From Annulohypoxylon bovei var. microspora (lineage: Eukaryota; Ascomycota; Sordariomycetes; Xylariales; Hypoxylaceae), in contig MU405512.1 of the NCBI GenBank assembly GCA_022836615.1, positions 1-13,440 of the forward strand: DNA of 13,440 nt. The letters are read 5' to 3'. Below are positions 1 to 9,155 of the stretch, in pieces (within the stretch, counting starts at the first letter, position 1; every line of letters starts with the position of its first letter). The translations under genes and the position numbers were made by a program. Under the pieces are notes generated by a model. It was given only the letters and a program-made list of their open reading frames with translations. It was not told the origin of the DNA and did no database searches.

Positions 1-109
1 ATTAAATAAAATTTTTAATAATTAAAATTTAATTTATATAAATTTTAAAAATTAAAAAACCTTTTATTATTTATTAAAACTTTATTATTTTATTACTTTA
101 ATTTAATAA

Positions 110-430
110 CATTCCTATTAGACACGAGCCGGCTTTTTTGATTGGTTGAAATCTTTATTAATAAGCACGGGTTAGTTTAAAGTACTTTACCATTTATATA
201 AATTCATATACATTTTATTATATTTATTTAAATTATATATATTCTCATTTTTTAATTTAAATAACTTTATTAACATTTAATTTAAAATTTAAAATTTTAT
301 ATAAATTAATAAATAATTTAAAATAATATTAAATAATTTAAATTACATAATTAATAAGTAAATATTAATAAAAATATTTTAATATTTATATAAAATATTA
401 AAATTAAAGCGTTTTAAAGGTATTATGTGT
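110..430 (+). repeat. Dispersed repeat family 2, copy A (less decayed)
   Basis: This stretch aligns colinearly with 4045-4366. Anchors are a 14-bp identical block at 151-164 (4085-4098), a block of about 30 bp starting at 196 (4132) that differs only by C/T exchanges, and a 17-bp block at 409-425 (4347-4363) with one G/A difference. The offsets (3934, 3936, 3938) drift by only 4 bp, which random AT-rich matches would not do. Where the copies differ at 110-150, this copy usually has G or C and the partner has A or T. It is therefore the less mutated member. The element type is unknown. Confidence 0.7.
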
Positions 431-918
431 AATTAATTTATAATAATAATATTAATAACCATAATATAATAATTAATTACATATAAAATATAATATGTAA
501 TATTTTAAAATGTATATTATTAAAAACATTTAATTAAGGGTTATATAATAATATAAATTTTATAATTTTAAATATTATAAAAATAAAATTATTTAAATTA
601 AAATTTAAAGGTTTTATATATTAATTTTAAATAACTTTTAATAATTATTAATAAAATTAAGGTTAAGATTATATAAGATTAATTTAAAATTAATTTAAGA
701 TTAATTTTAATTAAAATATTAATTTAAGTTTATACTTAAATTAAATTAAAATTAAACTTTAAAATAAAATCATTTAAATTAAGAAATAGGTTAATTAAAT
801 CATAAATGAGGTAATTTAATTTATTTAAATAAATTAATTAAAAGTGGTTTTAATAAGTTGTTTTTTTAAAGTTAAACCCCTTAAAACACTTTAAGAAATA
901 ATTTAAATTATAAGTTTT

Positions 919-954
919 ATTAAAAGTTAACTTTTGCGTATAAACCAAATAAAT
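919..954 (+). repeat. 36-bp dispersed repeat, copy 1 of 2 (plus a partial third)
   Basis: It matches 7971-8006 at 34 of 36 positions. The only two differences are C here against T there and G here against A there, the RIP signature. A shorter relative lies near 6118-6146. It contains the block ATAAACCAAATAAAT. It is probably a fragment of a larger decayed transposon shared by these three places. Confidence 0.65.
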
Positions 955-3031
955 TTTTTTTAAAAAAAGAAATATTTTTTTATTATTAATTATTTAAAAT
1001 TTTAATTATATACCTTTTATTATTAAAATTTCCTTATATTATATAATATTTATTAAAATTAAATCATTATATATTTTTAATATTTAAAATTATATTTATA
1101 AATTATAATAAAATTTAAAAAGCCATTATTATTAATTATTATACCGTTAATACATTTTTATTTTATGAATATTAATTTTACCGTTTAAATTATCGTGTTA
1201 AATGTTAATATTTATTATTTTAAATATTTAAGATATTTTTTATTATTTTATTTCTTTACTTTAAATAATAATAATATAAATTATAATTTAATATATTTAA
1301 TATATTATATATTAATTAAAAATATATGGCTTTAAAACGATAATAACACAAATTACCTTTATTTAACCGAATTAATTAATTTAAATATACTTTATATTTT
1401 TTGCTTTTTTAACCATATACTTTATAAAAATTTATATTATTTCTTCGTCTTTATATGCTTAAAAAGTAAACTTAAAATATAATTTATAAAATATAATAAT
1501 TATAATTAATTATAATAATTTAATATTTTATTACATTAAATTTTAATAATTGGGTATTTCCTTATAATGGTTTACTTAAGATTTAATGTAATTTAAAGGT
1601 CCTTTTAATTTTTTAATATAAAGTTTAAAATATGTTTTAAATAATTTTTAAAGTCATTACTTAACATAATAAATATTATTATATTACATAAACGTTTTAT
1701 AAAAATTAACACACTTATATTATTTTTTAATTAATTAAAATTTAATTTCCTTTAAATAATATAATGTAATATTTTATTAACCAAAGTAATTAATTAACAT
1801 TAAATAACATAATAAATAAAATATTATTCCATTTTAATGTTTATTATATATTAAATTAATTAAAGTTTTTAATATTTCTTAAATATATTAATAATAAATA
1901 TAAATTAATACTTTATATATTACATTTATAAATTTATTAACTTTTTAAATAATAAATAATATATTATAATTAAAAATTACATTATATTTATAATGTTTTT
2001 TATAAATTTTTATTTATTTGTTTCGTTTAATTTATATTTTAAAATAATATATTACACATTTTTTAAACTTTATATAACCCATTTAAAATTTTAATATAAA
2101 AACCGTTAATTTTCGGTGAAAATTTAAAAATTATAATAAAATATATTAATTCGATTATTTAAATTATCGAAATAATTTTATTATTCGTTAAAGTTTACGA
2201 TAAAAAACGTTTTTAAGGCATTATTAATAAAAAAGAATATCATTAAAAATACTTTATTAAAAAAAAGTGGATGGTATGTTTAATTAATGAAAAAAAGGAA
2301 TATAATAAAAATTTTAAAAATAATAATATAAATATTAATAAAAAAGATTATAAATCCTTTAAATTTACTTAATTTAATAATTTAAATGCTTATATACCAC
2401 TTTTATTATTATTATTTAATTTTAATTTTAATGATAATATAATAAATAATAAATATATGGATAAAAATTTATTAATTAAAATTTTTAAATTTTATTATAA
2501 TATTATTATAAAACATTTTTTATATTTTTAATATTAGTGATACCTTTAATATAAGTTAATAATATTAATTATAATTATTTAATATTAATTATAATATAAA
2601 TGTATAAAATAAATACATAAAATTATTTAAATATAAATTATAAATATTTAAATGATTAAATATAAAACTTATTTTATCATTTAATTATTAAACATATTAA
2701 TTTAATAATAAATTAATTATTCATTTAAATAATTAATTAATTAAATATATATATATTTTACATTTATATTAAAAACATTTTATATATATTATACGTTATT
2801 AAATTAAATTTTAACCATTAATTAATTCCCTTTATTAATTATGGTAATAAACGAAATTTTAATTAATGGTTATATTCCATTAATAAAAGTTAAATATAAG
2901 TTATAATAAAATTAAAATTTTTAATAAATATCTTTTAATTTAATAAGTTTAAAAATGTTTAAAATAATATTATCTTTTATAATTTAAAATTTATAATGGA
3001 AAAAATAAAAATTAAATTATAATTAAATTTA

Positions 3032-3057
3032 TTAAAAGGCTTTCCAACGCCTTTTAA
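3032..3057. repeat. Perfect 9-bp hairpin
   Basis: TTAAAAGGC (3032-3040) pairs perfectly with GCCTTTTAA (3049-3057) around the 8-base loop TTTCCAAC. The stem contains GGC/GCC in DNA that otherwise has little G or C, so it is better than a chance A/T palindrome. There is no adjacent gene to terminate, so a terminator role is not supported. It may be a remnant of another element's end. Confidence 0.5.
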
Positions 3058-3116
3058 AACCACCACTTTCATATAAAACATAAGAAATATATTTAAAAAC
3101 AATTTAATTAACCGTA

Positions 3117-3124
3117 TATTTTAA
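3117..3124 (+). repeat. Target-site duplication, left of copy 1
   Basis: TATTTTAA is repeated exactly at 3835-3842. The bases just outside and inside the two copies differ, so the duplication is exactly 8 bp. Confidence 0.9.
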
Positions 3125-3178
3125 GAACAATGTTGGCCGCGCTGTATGCATGTCGCCGGTTTGCCGCGCTGTATGCGG
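3125..3178 (+). repeat. Left terminal inverted repeat of copy 1
   Basis: About 54 bp, with roughly six mismatches to the reverse complement of the right end. It contains the motif CCGCGCTGTATG twice, at 3137-3148 and 3164-3175, starting 27 bp apart. Weaker similarity between the arms continues inward, for example the shared AGGTACTT and CATACAAATC blocks. Confidence 0.88.
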
Positions 3179-3469
3179 GGTGGCGCAAGGTACTTCAAAT
3201 CGCATACAAATCGCCATACAATTGAAGGTACCAGCAGCCCATAAAATTCAATCAATTCAACCTACTTTTCCCCCACCACAGCCTACATACCCTCCCTTTT
3301 CTCCCGTATCTCCCACTTCAATTCCCTGTCAAATTTCTTGTAATTACACAATCAGATAGATCTCGCAAAACGCTTTCGAATGGGCCTGGTTGCATGCCAT
3401 CAGGATTGCCGTGTGGCTGGCAAATCAGGTTAGAAGGTAATCGCATGTAGGGCAAGAAGGGTATCACGG

Positions 3470-3482
3470 GACCACCTTGGTC
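3470..3482. repeat. Central hairpin of the foldback element
   Basis: GACCA (3470-3474), loop CCT, TGGTC (3478-3482). It sits within about 4 bp of the element's midpoint (3479.5), so it is the turn of the full-length inverted repeat. A transcript crossing the element could fold into a hairpin of about 340 imperfect pairs; that is inference. Confidence 0.65.
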
Positions 3483-3780
3483 AAAAACTACTAGATGCAC
3501 CCAGCTTCCAACCCGATTTGCCACCCATACAGAGATCTCTAAGATATGCAACCTAGATCAATCGAAAGCGCTTTACGAGATCCATCTAAATATGAAATTG
3601 TAAAAAATGAAAGGTAAAACTGAAAGGGTGGGAAACGGGGAATTGTGAAACAAGCTGTAGGTGGCTGTGGGAGCGCGTGGATTTTTCTAAGTTCAATTCA
3701 AGGTGCGCGGGGTGAGCATTGAAAGTACATGTGTTTGTATGGGGATTTGTATGGCGGGGAAAGTACCTGTGATGCCCGGC

Positions 3781-3834
3781 CCGCATACAGCGCGGGAACC
3801 CCGCGACATACATACAGCGCGGCCAACATTGCTC
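3781..3834 (-). repeat. Right terminal inverted repeat of copy 1
   Basis: This is the reverse-complement partner of 3125-3178. The 12-bp motif occurs here on the minus strand at 3811-3822 and 3784-3795, again 27 bp apart, mirroring the left end exactly. Confidence 0.88.
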
Positions 3835-3842
3835 TATTTTAA
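3835..3842 (+). repeat. Target-site duplication, right of copy 1
   Basis: TATTTTAA, identical to 3117-3124. It consists only of A and T, which fits insertion into DNA that was already AT-rich. Confidence 0.9.
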
Positions 3843-4044
3843 ATGGTTTTAAAAAATAAAAATATAATTTTCAAAAACTTTAAAATAATAAAAACATTTA
3901 TATTTAAACGAAACATTAGATTTTTAAGATTTAGGATAAATTACTTTATAATATATTAAGTATTATTAACCATTATTATAAAATAAAATTTAAATATTTT
4001 TTAATAAAATTTATTATTTTAATATTTAATATTACATTTAATAA

Positions 4045-4366
4045 TATTTTTATTAAAATAAAATTAACTTTTTTAATTAATTAAATCTTTATTAATAAAA
4101 ACGAATTAAATTTAAAAATACCTTTACACGCATATAAATTTATATACATTTCATTATATTAATTTTTATAAAATTAAATTTCATTTTTACATTTAAATAA
4201 TTTTCTTAAAAGTGAATATATTTTAAAATACTTATATTTAAACGAAAATTATTTTATAATTTAATTAATTAAATTAAATTACATTATATATAAAAAATTA
4301 TTAATATAATTATATTATAAATTATAAAAAATATAAAAATATTAAAACGTTTTAAAGGTATTACAT
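4045..4366 (+). repeat. Dispersed repeat family 2, copy B (more decayed)
   Basis: Colinear partner of 110-430; see the anchors given there. Around 4060-4085 nearly every G or C of copy A is replaced by A or T here, consistent with heavier RIP. The edges are approximate because the flanks are too AT-rich to define an end, and no target-site duplication could be identified. Confidence 0.7.
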
Positions 4367-4660
4367 GCGACCGGTCCGAAATAATAATATTAAAAGCCGA
4401 AATTTAATAATTTATTAAGGATAATTTATAAAATATAATCCATTAAAACTTAGATTTTTAAAATTATTAAATTAAAGGTTTTTAAATTTTTAAATTTTAT
4501 TTAAATAATTCTTATAAAAAGAAAATTAATTAAATTAAAATTATAAAATTACTTTATATTATTTTTTAATAATTATATAACTTATTAATAAGATTTTAAA
4601 TTAATTAAAACATTAAAATACTTTTTTTTTAAAAAAAAAAGTATTATTAATTTTTAAGTT

Positions 4661-4689
4661 AAATAATTAAATAACCTTTAAAAAGATGG
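4661..4689 (+). repeat. Short dispersed repeat shared with 8083-8109
   Basis: The first 15 bases (AAATAATTAAATAAC) are identical to the start of 8083-8109, and a similar TTAAAAAG-type block follows. Complexity is low, so chance similarity cannot be excluded. Both places are followed by G-biased sequence with TGG and AAG repeats, which makes common ancestry more likely. Confidence 0.4.
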
Positions 4690-6117
4690 TTATAAGTGGT
4701 AATAAATAATTAAACAAATAATTAAATAAAATTAAATAATTACATATCCGAATAATTTTTATTAAATAAAAAAATAAAAATTAAATGATTAAAAAATTAA
4801 ACCATAAACTTTTAATTAAATTTAAAATATTACGCTTTTTAAACAAATGGTTTTACGTAATTATAATTCAAGTTAATTAATTAACATAAAAAAAAATAAA
4901 TGCGTTATATTATATATTTCGTAAATATATAAATAATAATATAAATAATATAATATATTTAATAATATAAAATATAAAAATAAACAATACTTTAATTCTT
5001 TAATTATTTTATAATTTCAATTAATTAATAATTAATTTATAATATACTTAATAAAGAAATTTTAATATTTTATATATTTTAATTTTATATTTTTATAAAA
5101 GCATAATATTTTAAAATTTCATTAAACATAAGCTTTTAATCCCCATCCCATTATAATTTGCTTTTTATAAATAAGTTATATTTATATTTATTAATAATTT
5201 TTTAATTGAAATAATCATTTAAAAAATTAATTATATTTATATGGCGTTTTTTATTAATTTTTATATTATTATGGGGTAAATTCTTTATGAAATAAATGTA
5301 ATGTGTATATTTAAAAAACCATATGTTAATAACTTTAATATATATTAATTTTTTTACTTTAAAAGTAATAATATAATAAAATTTAAATTATTAATTTTTA
5401 TTAATAAAACTTTAAATGGTTTTATTAAAATCATATATTTTTATAATTAATTAATTATTTTAAGTATTTTATACGATAAAAAGATTTTTAATTAAAATGT
5501 TATAATATATAATTTTTTAATTATGTAAGTAAAATAATTTACTCGTTACGTTTTTAAAAAACTTAAGGTATATTATAAAATCTTTTAAATCTTTAATTAA
5601 AAAAAAAATATTAAAATCCATTACAACCATTAATATTATTAAATAATAAATATTTAAGTTTATTAAATGGTAAATTAAATGGTTACCGTATTCACACCAT
5701 ATAATTTAAATTGTTATAACATTATTATATTTAAAAAATTAAGAAATTTTAATTTTTTTAATTAATAAATTTAAGTTTTATATATTATAAATTACCACTT
5801 TTTTTATAATAATAAACTTGTTATTAAAAATTAATATGTTATTTATGATTTAATTAAACCCGTTTACTTTAACCACTTTATAATAAATAATAATATTATA
5901 TATTTTATAATAAATATTTTAAAAGGAAGTATTAAATTTAAAATTAAGTATTAAATTATTAATTAAATATAAAAATACATTACATTATTAAATAAATTCA
6001 ACATTATTATTAATGTTATAACTTAATATTAAATTTAATGGTTTTGAATTATAACGTATTTAATTACTTGATTTATAAAGAATAATTATCGGATCATTTT
6101 TTTTAAAATAATATTAA

Positions 6118-6146
6118 TACTTTTCCATAAACCAAATAAATAAATA
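6118..6146 (+). repeat. Partial relative of the 36-bp repeat
   Basis: The 20-base block at 6127-6146 is identical to 7992-8011 and shares 15 bases with 940-954. The preceding ACTTTT also aligns, with a short deletion. It is probably a third decayed copy of the same source element. Confidence 0.5.
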
Positions 6147-6394
6147 ATTAAATATATTTTTAAATTAACCTTTAATATTAATTGCTTAAAACCTAAGTTA
6201 AAATATAACATTCTTATAATTATTAACATTTTTTAATATTTAAAATTAATTAAAATATTTATATTAATACGTTAAATAATAAATAATTTTAATTTAAATA
6301 TTTATATAAAATATAATACTTTAATTTTTTAAGTAACTTTTAAATAAAAGTGAGTATTTTTATTTGTTACATTATATTATAAAAATTAATAATA

Positions 6395-6402
6395 ATAAAA
6401 AA
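6395..6402 (+). repeat. Target-site duplication, left of copy 2
   Basis: ATAAAAAA, repeated exactly at 7113-7120. The boundaries were predicted from copy 1's ends, and the duplication fell exactly there. Confidence 0.85.
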
Positions 6403-7112
6403 AAATAATGTTAACCGCGTTATATGCATGTCGCCGATTTGCCGCGTTATATATAAAGTATCGCAAGGTATTTCAAGTCCCATATAAATCATTATATAAT
6501 TAAAAGTATTAATTCCCCATAAAATTTAATTAATTTAATTTACTTTTTTCTTATATTTATTTATAAGTTATTATAATCTTTTATTTCCCATTTTTTTAAT
6601 TTAAAGTTTTATTTTTTATAATTATACGATTAAATAAATCTTAAAACGCTTTTTCGATTAATATAAATTACATTTATTAAAAATAATTATATAAATAATA
6701 AATTAAATTAAAAGTTAAATACATTTAATAGTTTTTTATTAAAATAATTCCGTAATATTTTTTTTTCTTTATATGTAATTATTTTTTAACTTAATTTATT
6801 AACCATATAATAATTTTAAAAGCATGTAAATTAATTTATTTAAAAGCGCGTTTTAAGATTTATTTAATCGTATAATTATAAAAAATAAAACCTTAAATTA
6901 AAAGGGTGGAAAACAAGGGATTACAACAATTTATAAGTAATTATAAAAGCGCGTAAATTTTTTTAAGTTTAATTAAAAGTATAAATAAAATGAACATTAA
7001 AAGTAAATATATTTATATAAAGATTTATATAACGGGGAAAATATTAATAATACCCGGCCCGCATATAACGCAAAAACCTTGCGATATATATACAATGCGG
7101 TTAACATTACTT
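6403..7112 (+). mobile_element. RIP-decayed foldback MITE-like transposon, copy 2
   Basis: It has the same length (710 bp) and orientation as copy 1. In the first 66 bases I count about 16 differences from copy 1; all but one are C-to-T or G-to-A. CpG-containing blocks such as CCGCG and GTCGCCG persist, as does GGCCCGCAT near 7058. The interior arms at 6607-6649 and 6848-6890 are perfect 43-bp reverse complements, a closer match than copy 1's own arms show in that part. There is no coding capacity. It was inserted before or during RIP activity, since it carries the damage. The AAATAATG start corresponds to copy 1's GAACAATG after transitions. Confidence 0.9.
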
Positions 7113-7120
7113 ATAAAAAA
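7113..7120 (+). repeat. Target-site duplication, right of copy 2
   Basis: ATAAAAAA, identical to 6395-6402; the neighbouring bases on either side do not extend the match. Confidence 0.85.
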
Positions 7121-7530
7121 TTAAAATTTTTTAAATAAATTTAAAATTTTAACTTATAATTTTTTTTATCGTTTTAATATTTATTATTATTAAAGAAAAT
7201 TTCATTAAAATAAATAAATACTTAAATATTAAATTATTATTAAGGTTATATTAATTTATAAAATAATAAATAAATAAATAAATATATAAAATGTTTATTT
7301 TAATAATATTTTAAATAATAATAAAAGATTTAAATTTAAAATTAAAAACATTTAAATTTAATTTTTAATTTTATGCAAATTTTCATTATTATATAAACAT
7401 TTATTTACTTAATAATATATTAAATAATTTTTTATTTTATATAACATTTTCATATATAAATAATATTCATTTATATATTATAATATTTATTTAAATAATA
7501 AAATAACTTGAGTTTTAATTAAAGGTCCAC

Positions 7531-7548
7531 CGTTCGATTTTTTAATTT
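7531..7548 (+). repeat. 18-bp inverted repeat, left member
   Basis: CGTTCGATTTTTTAATTT is the exact reverse complement of 8581-8598. Similarity continues weakly inward (T-rich on this side, A-rich on the other) but stops abruptly outward, as the ends of a transposon of about 1.07 kb would. No clear target-site duplication flanks the pair, so this is tentative. Confidence 0.5.
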
Positions 7549-7970
7549 CTTATTTTTTTTTTTTTTCATTTAATGAAAATTATATCGCTTAACTTTTTAC
7601 GAAAACCTCATAATTACACATTTAAATAATAATTTACTTACCCATTAAATCACTTATTTAATTATTTATAACTTTTTTAACATTTTAATTATTTTTATTT
7701 AAAGGTTTTAATAAATATAATTATATTAAATTTTAATTCTTTTTTAAGATAATTTTTATTAAAAAATTTTTATTATAATAATCTTAAATTTTTAATTATT
7801 ATTTCTTAAAAAGTTAATATGTTTATAATAATTAATTAAGTATATTATTTTAAAAATAAGTTAATTTCAAAGCTTTTAATTAATTAAATTAATGAATTTA
7901 ATTTTTAAAATAACTTATTTATAAAAAAATGATTTTTAATAAAATTTAATTTTTTAAAAATAAAAAGCTT

Positions 7971-8006
7971 ATTAAAAGTTAATTTTTACGTATAAACCAA
8001 ATAAAT
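7971..8006 (+). repeat. 36-bp dispersed repeat, copy 2
   Basis: It matches 919-954 with only two differences, both transitions in the RIP direction (T for C, A for G). This copy is the more mutated one. Confidence 0.65.
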
Positions 8007-8082
8007 AAATAAAAACGATTATTTAAAATATTTATTTAATTAATTATTTTCAATTTAATATATGTAAAAAAACTTTTAATTT

Positions 8083-8109
8083 AAATAATTAAATAACACT
8101 TAAAAAGGT
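8083..8109 (+). repeat. Short dispersed repeat shared with 4661-4689
   Basis: See the partner entry. The first 15 bases are identical, then a similar A-rich block; both run into G-biased sequence. Confidence 0.4.
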
Positions 8110-8160
8110 GATTAAAGTAAAGATAATAAAGTGGTTAAAAATGATTAAATAAAAGGTTTA

Positions 8161-8260
8161 ATGGGTGGTAAAATAAGTAATAAAATAAGTGGTAAAATAA
8201 AAAACTTAACGGACGTTAAATTAATAATTTAAAAGGGTGGTTTAATAAATGGTTTAATGG
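8161..8260 (+). repeat. G-biased degenerate tandem repeat
   Basis: A 12-bp unit recurs at 8167-8178 (GGTAAAATAAGT), 8179-8190 (AATAAAATAAGT) and 8191-8200 (partial). Related GGGTGG and GGTTTAATGG blocks lie at about 8155-8170 and 8234-8260. G greatly exceeds C on this strand. It may be a decayed minisatellite in which C was lost on this strand more than G. Confidence 0.5.
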
Positions 8261-8580
8261 ATAATTAAAAAAAAAACTTAATAAAAAGTTTAATAAATAA
8301 TAAAAAATTTAACAAATAATTTAATAAGGTTAAAATAAATAATTATAAGGGTAATTAAGGGTTAAATAATTACGCATTTAATGGTAATAAACGATGAAAA
8401 AAAAAAAAATGTAAAATCGAGGAATTAAATTATTAATTTTTTGTTAAACTTAGGATTTTTTATTATTCGAACGGGTGGTTTTGCATATAAAAATAAAATT
8501 TACGTATAAGTAATTAATTTTTTTAAAGAATTAATTTTTAAAAAATATTAATTATATAAAAAATTTAAAAAAAAATTGAA

Positions 8581-8598
8581 AAATTAAAAAATCGAACG
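8581..8598 (-). repeat. 18-bp inverted repeat, right member
   Basis: AAATTAAAAAATCGAACG is the exact reverse complement of 7531-7548. A related ATTCGAACGGGTGG lies inside the pair near 8466 and resembles the reverse complement of 7523-7536. Confidence 0.5.
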
Positions 8599-9138
8599 TA
8601 ATAATTTTACACATTTAATTTAATCTTAAATTTCCATAAAAAAAACTTAAAATTAACGCGTTTATAATTAATAATTATTAAAATAATAAATTTCATAATA
8701 TTAAAATTTTAATTTACATAATTTTTATTTATAATAAATAACTTTAAATTAATTAAATATAATAAATATTTATTTATTTAAATAATATAAAAACATTAAA
8801 TAAATCATTAAAAAATAATATAAGTAATAATATTATATTATAATAAAAAATTTAACACATTATTATAAATCGTTTAATAATTTTATTTTTCATTTTATTA
8901 AATTTAACTTTTATTATTATTAATATATTTACTTAAATATTAATTATTTATTTTTTAATATATTAATTATAATTATATCACTTATAATTTATTTATGTTT
9001 AAACTTATAAAATTAAGAGGTTATGGTTTATTAAGTAAATGAATAATTTAAAAATAAGTTTAAAAAAAAGGAAAAAAAAAAAAAAAAACCTTTATATAAT
9101 TATTAATTATGTTCTTTATTATTATTAATCTTTTTTAC

Positions 9139-9155
9139 CGATTTTAATAAAATCG
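9139..9155. repeat. Short perfect palindrome
   Basis: CGATTTTA, one A, TAAAATCG: an 8-bp perfect stem. Small, and plausibly chance in AT-rich DNA apart from its CG ends. Confidence 0.4.

Larger units (their letters stand above)
1..3116. other. AT-rich, gene-free RIP-decayed DNA
   Basis: No reading frame of useful length survives on either strand; stops made of TAA and TA-rich DNA occur throughout. G and C are scarce: several 60-base lines hold none to six G/C in total. The stretch at 121-172 keeps more G and C than the rest and belongs to a repeat with a more decayed partner near 4045. Recognisable pieces are that repeat, a 36-bp repeat at 919-954 and a hairpin at 3032-3057. I infer that this is the mutated remains of transposons. 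The original element class cannot be read because codon structure is gone. Confidence 0.75.
3125..3834 (+). mobile_element. Intact foldback MITE-like DNA transposon, copy 1 (not RIP-mutated)
   Basis: This 710-bp element begins GAACAATGTTGGCC and ends with the complement of GAGCAATGTTGGCC, between perfect 8-bp duplications. Base composition is near balanced, in sharp contrast to the flanks, and the change occurs exactly at the duplications. It encodes no transposase; short frames at 3150-3359 and on the minus strand are by-products of the inverted repeats. The whole element is an imperfect palindrome. Examples are 3354-3379 against 3562-3587 (23 of 26 complementary) and 3418-3436 against 3505-3523 (17 of 19). 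It must be moved in trans by a transposase outside the window. Duplication length suggests hAT or a Mutator-like element. The GA start and long inverted repeats fit Mutator-like better, while exactly 8 bp fits hAT. The orientation is arbitrary; I call this copy plus. Confidence 0.92.
3843..6394. other. AT-rich, gene-free RIP-decayed DNA
   Basis: There is no coding potential on either strand. Its first 550 bases include the decayed partner of the 110-430 repeat. A block at 4661-4689 resembles 8083-8109. A GACCGGTC palindrome at 4369-4376 is a rare GC-rich island just past the repeat. A stretch at 6118-6146 is related to the 36-bp repeat. The remainder shows only A/T tracts and scattered C and G. 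Confidence 0.75.

Noticed and set aside
2151..2170. Near-palindrome between two TCGA blocks
   Set aside because: Two mismatched pairs and an A/T core; expected by chance in DNA of this composition.
3032..3057. Intrinsic transcription terminator
   Set aside because: The stem is good, but there is no upstream gene and the presumed host is a eukaryote, where this signal is not used for protein genes.
3150..3359. 69-residue plus-strand reading frame
   Set aside because: It lies in the left arm of the transposon, starts within the terminal repeat, shows no recognisable domain and is disrupted in the two relatives. It is open only because this copy is GC-normal.
3318..3551. 77-residue minus-strand reading frame
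   Set aside because: It spans the centre of a palindromic element, overlaps the other frame and shows no family features. It is not conserved in copies 2 or 3.
3586..3813. 75-residue minus-strand reading frame
   Set aside because: It reads through the right arm into the terminal repeat; the composition (many His, Ser, Phe) reflects the repeat sequence. There is no evidence of selection.
3125..3834. CRISPR array or regulatory RNA
   Set aside because: The repeats are a mirrored pair at each end rather than regularly spaced direct repeats with spacers, and duplications flank the whole unit. It is a transposon.
7523..7540. tRNA-like B box (GTTCGA) near 7532 and TTCGAA near 8466
   Set aside because: No A box, cloverleaf arms or acceptor stem can be built around either site.
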